This document shows, piece after piece, positions 1 to 6,967 of a stretch of 23,469 nucleotides of DNA. The position numbers and the translations under genes were made by a program. The notes beneath the pieces were generated by a model, which did no database searches, was not told the DNA's origin, and saw nothing but the letters and a program-made list of their open reading frames with translations. The first letter of the stretch is position 1, and each line of letters begins with the position of its first letter. The stretch comes from an uncultured Rhodospirillaceae bacterium (GTDB taxonomy: Bacteria; Pseudomonadota; Alphaproteobacteria; MPNO01): contig CALGIA010000201.1 in the NCBI GenBank assembly GCA_937916005.1, positions 1-23,469 of the forward strand, given 5' to 3'.

Positions 1-2025
1 ACCAAGAACAACCCGGTGCTGATCGGCGAACCCGGCGTCGGCAAGACCGCCATCGTCGAGGGCCTGGCCCAGCGCATCATCAATGGCGACGTGCCGGAAT
101 CGCTCCGCGACCGGAAACTCATGTCGCTGGATCTGGGCGCCCTGATCGCGGGCGCAAAATATCGCGGCGAGTTCGAAGAACGGCTGAAAGCGGTGCTGGC
201 GGAAATCAGCGCCTCAGAGGGTGAAATCCTGATGTTCATCGACGAACTTCACACTCTGGTGGGCGCGGGCGCCGCCGAGGGCGCCATGGACGCATCCAAC
301 ATGCTGAAACCCATGCTGGCCCGCGGCGAACTGCACTGCATCGGCGCGACCACGCTGGATGAATACAGAAAACATATTGAAAAAGACGCGGCCCTGGCCC
401 GGCGTTTCCAATCGGTGATGATCGGCGAGCCCACGGTGGAAGACACCATATCGATCCTGCGCGGGCTCAAGGAGAAATACGAACTGCATCACGGCGTGCG
501 CATCACCGATAGCGCAATCGTCTCGGCGGCGACGCTGTCGAACCGCTACATCACCGACAGATTCCTGCCCGACAAGGCCATTGATCTGATCGATGAGGCG
601 TCGTCCCGGCTCCGCATGGAGGTCGATTCCAAGCCCGAGGAAATAGACGAACTCGACCGGCGCATCATCCAGCTCAAGATCGAGCAGGAAGCTCTGAAAA
701 AGGAAAGCGACCAGGCGTCCAAGGATCGTCTTGCAAAACTGCGAACCGAACTCGCTGATCTGGAGCAGAATTCGGCCAGTCTCACCGCCATATGGCAGGC
801 CGAAAAAGACAAGATGGCCGGATCCCACAAGATCAAGGAAGAGCTGGAACACGCCAGGGGCGAACTTGAAAGGGCACAGCGCGAAGGCGATTTGGCGCGC
901 GCCGGCGAACTCGCCTATGGCGTCATTCCCGAACTGGAACGCCAGATCAAAACGGCCGAGGGCGCCGAAGGCGACGGCGGAGGGGCTGGCCCCAACCGCA
1001 TGCTGAAGGAAGAGGTTACCGACAGCGACATTGCATCGGTAGTGTCGCGCTGGACCGGTGTACCCGTCGACAAGATGCTGGAAGGCGAACGGGAAAAACT
1101 GCTCGACATGGAAAACCTTCTGGGCCGCCGCGTCATCGGTCAGGAAGAAGCCATCCGGGCCATCAGCGAAGCCGTCAGGCGTGGCCGGGCCGGTCTTCAG
1201 GACCCCAACCGGCCGCTTGGATCATTCATGTTCCTGGGGCCGACCGGCGTCGGCAAGACGGAACTGACCAAGGCACTGGCCGAGTTCCTGTTTGACGACG
1301 ACAGCGCGATGATCCGCATCGATATGTCGGAATATATGGAAAAGCATTCGGTCGCGCGGATGATTGGCGCGCCGCCGGGCTATGTGGGTTATGACGAGGG
1401 CGGCGCCCTGACGGAAGCCGTCCGGCGACGGCCCTATCAGGTGATCCTGTTCGACGAAATCGAAAAGGCGCACCCGGATGTGTTCAACATTTTGTTGCAG
1501 GTGCTGGATGACGGACGCCTGACCGACGGGCAGGGCCGTCATGTGGATTTCCGCAATACGCTGATCGTGCTGACCTCTAATCTTGGCGGCGATATCCTGG
1601 CCGCCCAGCCCGAGGGGACGGATTCAGCCGATGTGCGGGACCAGGTGATGGATGTGGTTCGCGCAGCGTTCCGGCCCGAATTCCTCAACCGGCTGGATGA
1701 AACATTGCTGTTCCACCGGCTGACCCGGGAACACATGACGGGGATTGTCCAAATTCAGCTCGGCCATCTGCGCGCCATGCTGGCGGACCGCAAGATCGAG
1801 CTGGAAATTGACGATCAGGCCAGCGTATGGCTGGCGGAAAAGGGCTATGAGCCCGTCTATGGCGCCCGTCCCCTGAAACGGGTGATCCAGCGTCACCTGC
1901 AAAACCCGCTGGCGACCATGATCCTGAATGGCAGCATTGGCGACGGTGAAACCGTCCGCGTCGGCGTGTCGGGCGGCAATCTGGTCATCAATGGGGTAGA
2001 AATCGGCGCTATCGCCGCAGAGTGA
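1..2025 (+). CDS. clpB: ATP-dependent disaggregase ClpB (5'-truncated by the window edge)
   Basis: Hsp100/ClpB hexameric AAA+ chaperone, which with DnaK/DnaJ/GrpE extracts polypeptides from cytosolic aggregates. The reading frame is open from base 1 and gives 674 visible residues. Comparison with E. coli ClpB (857 aa) suggests about 196 residues (N-terminal domain and start of NBD1) lie upstream. Visible residues: NBD1 Walker A GEPGVGKT at 9-16 and Walker B FIDE ending near 82; an M-domain coiled coil at about 200-320, rich in Glu/Lys/Leu heptads, which separates ClpB from ClpA/ClpX; NBD2 Walker A GPTGVGKT at 413-420, Walker B LFDE at 483-486, sensor-1 TSN at 525-527, arginine finger FLNR at 561-564 and sensor-2 GARPLKR at 621-627. 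Every ATPase motif in the visible part is intact. It ends in TGA and converges on the M23 peptidase with 34 nt between them; no clear terminator hairpin is visible there. Family assignment is very secure. Confidence 0.97.
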   Translation, partial: TKNNPVLIGEPGVGKTAIVEGLAQRIINGDVPESLRDRKLMSLDLGALIAGAKYRGEFEERLKAVLAEISASEGEILMFIDELHTLVGAGAAEGAMDASNMLKPMLARGELHCIGATTLDEYRKHIEKDAALARRFQSVMIGEPTVEDTISILRGLKEKYELHHGVRITDSAIVSAATLSNRYITDRFLPDKAIDLIDEASSRLRMEVDSKPEEIDELDRRIIQLKIEQEALKKESDQASKDRLAKLRTELADLEQNSASLTAIWQAEKDKMAGSHKIKEELEHARGELERAQREGDLARAGELAYGVIPELERQIKTAEGAEGDGGGAGPNRMLKEEVTDSDIASVVSRWTGVPVDKMLEGEREKLLDMENLLGRRVIGQEEAIRAISEAVRRGRAGLQDPNRPLGSFMFLGPTGVGKTELTKALAEFLFDDDSAMIRIDMSEYMEKHSVARMIGAPPGYVGYDEGGALTEAVRRRPYQVILFDEIEKAHPDVFNILLQVLDDGRLTDGQGRHVDFRNTLIVLTSNLGGDILAAQPEGTDSADVRDQVMDVVRAAFRPEFLNRLDETLLFHRLTREHMTGIVQIQLGHLRAMLADRKIELEIDDQASVWLAEKGYEPVYGARPLKRVIQRHLQNPLATMILNGSIGDGETVRVGVSGGNLVINGVEIGAIAAE

Positions 2026-2059
2026 TCTAAAGTGTGATTTACGGAGCGACCGAAAACTC

Positions 2060-3415
2060 TTAGCGGTTGCTGACCTTGACGCTGGTCTGGGCGAGCGCGG
2101 CAATTGTGTTCTTTGTCGCGCCGCGCAGCTCCTGGAAGGCCGCCATTTTGGAACCCTTCAGCGTTTTGCCCGACGGCATGCGAAGCTTGAGAGGGTTGAT
2201 CTGCCGACCCTTGTTCATCACTTCGAAATGCAGATGCGGTCCGGTCGAAAGGCCGCTGGTCCCGATATAGCCGATCACCTGACCCTGCCTGACCCGAGAT
2301 CCGCTGCGCAAGCTTTTTGCATATCCCTTCAGATGGGCATAGGCGGTGGAATAGGTGCCGTTATGGCGAATCCGGATATACCGGCCATAGGCCCCGTTGC
2401 GCCCGCGAAAGGCGACGGTTCCGTCGCCTGCCGCGTAGATGGGCGTACCCCGCGCGGCCGCGAAATCGACCCCCCGGTGCATGCGCGTGTAGCCCAGCAC
2501 GGGATGGCGACGGCGGCCATAGCGCGACGCGAGGCGGGCGCCGTCAACCGGCGTCCGCAGCAAAGCCTTGCGCGCGCTTTGGCCCTTCTTGTCGAAATAA
2601 CCGTACCGCTTGGGCTCGTATTCAAACCGGTACAGCGCCCGATGGGTTCCGCTGAGGGTCATCGCCGCATAAAGAATCTCGCCGTCCCGCACAGCCACGC
2701 CATCGGCGGTGTAGAATCGCGTGAAGGCGACATCGAACTTATCACCGGCCTGGATATCGCGCTGAAAATCAACATCCCAGCTGAAAATCTGCATCAGCCC
2801 CGCCAGCACCGTGGGCGGCAACCCCGCCCTGGAGCCCTCGCGGTAGAGACTGTTTTGGATAACGCCCGTGACCCGAACCAGGCGCGGGAGAAGCTTCGCC
2901 GTGCTTTCGGTGGCGGTAAAGCCGGCCCCGCCATCCCGTTCGATAAGCACCTTGCGGGTATAGCTGGGAGATAAGTCGAGGCTTTGAAGCGTCACGCCCC
3001 CATCCTTGCTGTAGGTCACGGTAACGCTTTGACCGGGCATGATGGAACGGGGGTCGTAAACCGGGCGCAATGCGCTGATCGCGGCATGGGCCTGCGCGCG
3101 CGGAATACCCGCCTTGGTAATGAGCTTCATCAGGGTATCGCCCTGGCGAACTTTAAGTTCCCGGCGAAGCTGGGGCGCCGGGCTGGTCGTGACGGCGGGC
3201 AGAAATGCGACACTGACGCCATCTACGGCGGCCGTCGACTGACTGCCGGACAGGACCGTGGTTGCCGGTGCAAAAATGACGGCAAGCACCACAACAAGCG
3301 CGCCGATAGCCGCCTTGTGTGGCAATGCGGCGGCGCGTCCCAGGACAATGCCCGGAACTGACCATCCATGACCGACCTTGCGGCCTTCGGATTTAGGAAA
3401 TTTTTTTATTTGCAC
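2060..3415 (-). CDS. M23 family murein endopeptidase with N-terminal anchor and OapA/LysM-like domain
   Basis: Predicted envelope zinc endopeptidase that cuts peptidoglycan cross-links, of the MepM/ShyA type. The 451-residue protein has a basic cytoplasmic N-terminus, one hydrophobic segment at about 35-52 (signal anchor or uncleaved signal), an OapA/LysM-like module at about 87-135 with the typical VRQGDTL motif, a linker domain, and a C-terminal LytM/M23 domain at about 285-412. Metal and catalytic residues are present: HxxxD at H313/D317, H361 in YAHL, and HxH at H394/H396, so it should be an active enzyme rather than an EnvC-like activator. The start is GTG at 3413-3415. No Shine-Dalgarno is visible, but an in-frame stop lies about 30 nt upstream and no in-frame ATG precedes the membrane segment, so the start is moderately secure. 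The preferred bond (D-Ala-mDAP or other) cannot be read from sequence. Confidence 0.93.
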   Translation of the reverse strand: MQIKKFPKSEGRKVGHGWSVPGIVLGRAAALPHKAAIGALVVVLAVIFAPATTVLSGSQSTAAVDGVSVAFLPAVTTSPAPQLRRELKVRQGDTLMKLITKAGIPRAQAHAAISALRPVYDPRSIMPGQSVTVTYSKDGGVTLQSLDLSPSYTRKVLIERDGGAGFTATESTAKLLPRLVRVTGVIQNSLYREGSRAGLPPTVLAGLMQIFSWDVDFQRDIQAGDKFDVAFTRFYTADGVAVRDGEILYAAMTLSGTHRALYRFEYEPKRYGYFDKKGQSARKALLRTPVDGARLASRYGRRRHPVLGYTRMHRGVDFAAARGTPIYAAGDGTVAFRGRNGAYGRYIRIRHNGTYSTAYAHLKGYAKSLRSGSRVRQGQVIGYIGTSGLSTGPHLHFEVMNKGRQINPLKLRMPSGKTLKGSKMAAFQELRGATKNTIAALAQTSVKVSNR

Positions 3416-3656
3416 AGCAACTGGAACGACGCGATTAAAGTGAACTCAAACCCACGACGACGATGGGGACAAAAAGTTAACAAGTCAAGCAATTATCGTT
3501 TTAAATCAATGGGGTTTAAGAATTCCTTTCGACTGGTTTTAATTAAAATTGCAAAAAATGCCGTGATTTCGCCCGCATGGGCCTCGGGGCCCCGCTTGAC
3601 TGCGCTCCTGTAGCCAGTGAAACTTCGCCGCCCAACCACCTAAACCGGGATTATCC
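3416..3656. promoter_or_regulatory. AT-rich divergent intergenic region
   Basis: This 241-nt gap separates the divergent starts of the M23 peptidase and the acyl-CoA ligase, so it should carry both promoters. The M23-proximal two thirds is much richer in A/T than the surrounding genes. It holds a perfect 12-bp palindrome TTTTAATTAAAA at 3537-3548, then a GC-rich patch with CGGGGCCCCG at 3585-3594. A candidate sigma-70 promoter for the ligase is TTGACT (3596-3601), a 17-nt spacer and GAAACT (3619-3624), about 33 nt before the GTG start. The -10 matches consensus at only 3 of 6 positions. No RNA gene was recognised. The promoter and any operator role for the palindrome are inferences. Confidence 0.4.
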
Positions 3657-5738
3657 GTGTTCCGAAATGCAGAAACCTTGTTCCGGCCCAAGACCGTCGC
3701 CATTGTCGGCGCGTCCGATACGGGCGGCGGCGGTTGGCCGCGCGCTATATACGACAATCTGGAACAGGCGGGTTTCCCATCCCGGGTCTATCTGATCAAT
3801 CCGCGCCGGGAAGAACTCTGGGGCCAAAAGGTCTATCCCAACTTTGCGGCGGTCCCGGAAAAAATCGATCTGGCGCTGAGCCTCGTGCCGGCGGAAGCCG
3901 CCCCCGATGTGCTTGCCGAAGGCGTCGCCAACGGGCTAAAAACCGCGCTGGTATTTGCCGCGCGGTTCGGCGAAGGGGGCGATGCGGACGGCGAGGTCCG
4001 GGCCCGGAGGCTGCGCGATCTGTGTGACAATGGCGGGCTGCGCATTTGCGGACCCAACTGCATGGGCGTGGTTTCCCTGCGGGAAAACCTGTTGTTCTAT
4101 CCGGCGTCCCGGGTCCGCGGTCTGCCCCACGGCCCGGTCGGTGTGGTGTTCCAGTCGGGCGGAACATTCCAGTACTGGCTGAGCCAGGGCGCGGTGCGCG
4201 GTCTGGGATTTTCATACGCGGTATCGAGCGGAAACGAACTCAATCTCGACATCGCCGATTACATCAACTTCATGGTGGAAGACCCGGATACACGGCTGAT
4301 CGCCTGCATGATCGAGGGCATCCGCCGGCCGGAGGCCTTCATGGCGGCGGCCGAAAAGGCGCTCGCCGCCAATAAGCCTGTCCTCGCGCTCAAGGTCGGG
4401 ACCAGCGAACGGGGCCGGACCGCCACCGAGAGCCATACCGGCGCGCTGGCGAGCGATAATGACGTGTTCGACGCCATGTGCATCAAGTACGGCATCGTGC
4501 GCTGTGCAACGCTGGACGACATGATCGAAACCGCGCTCGCCTTTCAGGCGGGGCGGATCCCCAAGGGACCGCGCGTGGCCATGGCGGGATATTCGGGCGG
4601 CGCAAAAGGCCTGTTTCTGGATTACGCCGCCGCCGAAGGGCTGGAACTTGCGACGCTTTCCGATGACACAAAAGAAAAGCTGGCGCCGCTGATCGATCGC
4701 GGGCTGGCCCCGGACAATCCGCTCGACACGGGCGCGGGTCTGGCGAGCCAGGCCGGAAAATTTTCCGAGATCTGCCGCATCATGACCGCCGACCCCGGCG
4801 TCGACATGTTTTCCATGCAGGGCCAGCTACCCGTCAAGTCCGATGACCAGGCCGACCCGGAAGCTTTCGCGTCGGTTGTGCGTATCGGCAAGCCGATCAT
4901 TTCACATGGCCGCATGTCGCAAAACATCACGCCGGACGGACGCGCGTTTCAGGCCGCCACGGGCGTCCCGTTTCTGCAGGGGTTGCCGGAAAGCGTCCGC
5001 GCGCTCAAGGCGCTGGTCGATTACGGCAAGCGCGAGCGGCGGGGCATCGGCCCCATGCCGGCGCCGGCGCCGAACCCGGGACTTGCCGAGGATGATTTCA
5101 ACGCGGCCCTGATCCGTCACAACATCACGCCGCCCAAAAGCGCCTTCGCCGCCACGGCGGAGGATGCGGCCCTGAAAGCCGCCGGGATCGGCTTCCCCGT
5201 GGCGCTGAAAATCATCTCCCCCCAGGCCAGCCATAAAACCGAGATCGGCGGCGTCGCGCTCGATCTGCTGGATGAAATCGCGGTTCGCGCGGAAGCGGAC
5301 TCCATGCGGGACCGGCTGTCGCATATGGATCCCGGCGCCGAGGTTTCCGGGTTCCTGATTCAGGAAATGGTGTCGGGGCTGGAGGTCATCGTCGGTGTCC
5401 GGGAAGACCCGCAATTCGGCCCCTTCATGGTGCTGGGGCTTGGCGGCATCTATGTGGAAGCGTTGAAAGACGTCGCATTCAGGCTGTTGCCGGTCAGCGG
5501 GGAAGACGCGGGCGACATGCTCGATGAGTTGCGCGCCAAGGCGCTGCTGGGTGAATTTCGCGGCGCGCCGGCCCGAGACCGAAAGGCGCTGATACGCGCC
5601 GCCGCCGGGCTGTCGGCGCTTTATCTGGACTACAGAAACGTTCTGTCGGATCTGGAAATCAATCCCTTGATCGTGCTGGATGACGGCGACGGCGTGCGCG
5701 CCGTGGACGTCCGGCCGGTCAAGCGCGTAACGGAATAA
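3657..5738 (+). CDS. NDP-forming acyl-CoA ligase (fused acetate--CoA ligase/ATP-grasp family)
   Basis: Cytosolic enzyme of the ADP-forming acyl-CoA synthetase family, which makes an acyl-CoA from a carboxylic acid, CoA and NTP through a phosphohistidine. The 693-residue single chain fuses both subunits. Residues 1-130 form a Rossmann CoA-binding domain (VAIVGAS near 14-20); two succinyl-CoA-ligase-like domains follow to about 460; a C-terminal ATP-grasp domain spans about 475-690, with ALKI..PQASHKTEIGGV at 516-533 and the glycine-rich VLGLGG near 592. The candidate phosphorylated histidine is H260 in ESHTGAL. The start is GTG with only a weak ribosome site. It ends in tandem stops (TAATAA), 20 nt before an acyl-CoA dehydrogenase, which suggests joint degradation of one acid. 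Relatives include acetyl-CoA synthetases and the FerA-type feruloyl-CoA synthetases of sphingomonads; substrate is unknown here. Confidence 0.93.
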   Translation: MFRNAETLFRPKTVAIVGASDTGGGGWPRAIYDNLEQAGFPSRVYLINPRREELWGQKVYPNFAAVPEKIDLALSLVPAEAAPDVLAEGVANGLKTALVFAARFGEGGDADGEVRARRLRDLCDNGGLRICGPNCMGVVSLRENLLFYPASRVRGLPHGPVGVVFQSGGTFQYWLSQGAVRGLGFSYAVSSGNELNLDIADYINFMVEDPDTRLIACMIEGIRRPEAFMAAAEKALAANKPVLALKVGTSERGRTATESHTGALASDNDVFDAMCIKYGIVRCATLDDMIETALAFQAGRIPKGPRVAMAGYSGGAKGLFLDYAAAEGLELATLSDDTKEKLAPLIDRGLAPDNPLDTGAGLASQAGKFSEICRIMTADPGVDMFSMQGQLPVKSDDQADPEAFASVVRIGKPIISHGRMSQNITPDGRAFQAATGVPFLQGLPESVRALKALVDYGKRERRGIGPMPAPAPNPGLAEDDFNAALIRHNITPPKSAFAATAEDAALKAAGIGFPVALKIISPQASHKTEIGGVALDLLDEIAVRAEADSMRDRLSHMDPGAEVSGFLIQEMVSGLEVIVGVREDPQFGPFMVLGLGGIYVEALKDVAFRLLPVSGEDAGDMLDELRAKALLGEFRGAPARDRKALIRAAAGLSALYLDYRNVLSDLEINPLIVLDDGDGVRAVDVRPVKRVTE

Positions 5739-5744
5739 TAAATT

Positions 5745-5752
5745 GGGGAGAG
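5745..5752 (+). promoter_or_regulatory. Ribosome binding site fixing the GTG start of the acyl-CoA dehydrogenase
   Basis: A purine run GGGGAGAG ends 6 nt before the GTG at 5759. This spacing supports the GTG as the true start over any downstream ATG, and shows that the dehydrogenase is translated independently although it is probably on the same mRNA as the ligase. Confidence 0.7.
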
Positions 5753-5758
5753 AATATC

Positions 5759-6949
5759 GTGGGGAATGACACCATCGCCGAACTGGCCGGGCAGATGAAT
5801 TTCGAGATGCCGGAAGAACTGCGGATGCTGAAGGAAACATTGCGCCGTTTCGTCGATGCCGAGCTGATTCCTATCGAGCGCGACGTCTGTGAGGGCAACA
5901 AGATCAAACCCCACATGCGCGAAATGCTGGAGGGAAAGGCCAAGGAAGTCGGGCTGTGGATGTATGACGTGCCGGAGGAATATGGCGGCCAGGGACTCGG
6001 CCTGCTGGCGAAAGTGGTGGTGTGGTCCGAGCTCGCCCGCAGCATCGCCATGCCGACCCGGGGCGCATCGATCTTCGGCCCGCCGGTCAGCCCGATCCTC
6101 TACTACCTGAACGACGAACAAAAGGAACGCTACCTGTTGCCGGTTCTGGCGGGCGAGAAACAGGCCTGTTTCGCCCAGACCGAACCCGACGCGGGCGGCG
6201 ATCCGGGCGGAATGCGCACCACCGCGGTGCGCGAAGGCGACGAATATGTCATCAACGGCATGAAACGGTTCATCACCGGCGCCGCCGAAGCCGATTTCGC
6301 CCAGGTGATCGCCGCGACCGATCGGGAAAAAGGATCCCGGGGCGGGATTTCAGCCTTTCTGGTCGATATGAACACACCTGGCGTCAAATTGCTGCGCGAG
6401 CAGGAAACCATGATGGATGACCGGCCCTGGGAAATCGCGCTGGAAGATGTCCGCGTCCCCGTGGCCAACCGCATCGGCGAGGAGGGCGACGGATTCAAGC
6501 TCGCCCAGAACTGGATAAGCGCCGGGCGCATTCGTCATGGCGCGCGCGGCATGGGCGTTATCGAGCGCTGCCTCGAAATGGGCGCATCATACGCCAAGCA
6601 GCGCGTGACCTTCGGCCAGCCTTTGTCGGACCGCCAATCGGTTCAGTGGATGCTGGTCGACATGCATACGGAGTTGCACCAGCTCACCCTGATGGTTCAC
6701 AACGCGGCCTGGAAAGCGGATCGCGGCGAGGATATCCGTTATGATTCCTATATGTGCAAATATTTCGGCGACACCAAATCGTTCGAAGCGGCCGACCGTT
6801 GCATGCAAATTCATGGCGGCATCGGACTGACCACGGACTTGCCGATTGAGCGCATGTGGCGCGATCAGCGCAGCTTTGTCATCACGGAAGGACCCACTGA
6901 AATTCTGAAGATGGCGCTGGCCCGGCACGTGTTGCGGAAATACGGATGA
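5759..6949 (+). CDS. Acyl-CoA dehydrogenase
   Basis: FAD-dependent alpha,beta-dehydrogenation of an acyl-CoA, with electrons passed to ETF. The length, 396 aa, is normal for the family. An N-terminal helical domain (about 20-130) contains VPEEYGGQGL at 71-80. The middle beta domain carries the FAD/substrate motif FAQTEPDAGGDPGG near 138-151, and the C-terminal helical domain has IHGGIGLTTD at 351-360. The likely catalytic base is E377 in ITEGPTEI, in the position used by medium- and short-chain enzymes. The GTG start has a good ribosome site. The gene lies 20 nt after an NDP-forming CoA ligase and 18 nt before a P-type ATPase, so the three are probably co-transcribed. The pair looks like activation and first oxidation of an unknown acid. 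No enoyl-CoA hydratase or thiolase is in the window, so the rest of the pathway must be encoded elsewhere. Confidence 0.94.
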   Translation: MGNDTIAELAGQMNFEMPEELRMLKETLRRFVDAELIPIERDVCEGNKIKPHMREMLEGKAKEVGLWMYDVPEEYGGQGLGLLAKVVVWSELARSIAMPTRGASIFGPPVSPILYYLNDEQKERYLLPVLAGEKQACFAQTEPDAGGDPGGMRTTAVREGDEYVINGMKRFITGAAEADFAQVIAATDREKGSRGGISAFLVDMNTPGVKLLREQETMMDDRPWEIALEDVRVPVANRIGEEGDGFKLAQNWISAGRIRHGARGMGVIERCLEMGASYAKQRVTFGQPLSDRQSVQWMLVDMHTELHQLTLMVHNAAWKADRGEDIRYDSYMCKYFGDTKSFEAADRCMQIHGGIGLTTDLPIERMWRDQRSFVITEGPTEILKMALARHVLRKYG

Positions 6950-6967
6950 CCCGCTACGTAACGTAAG

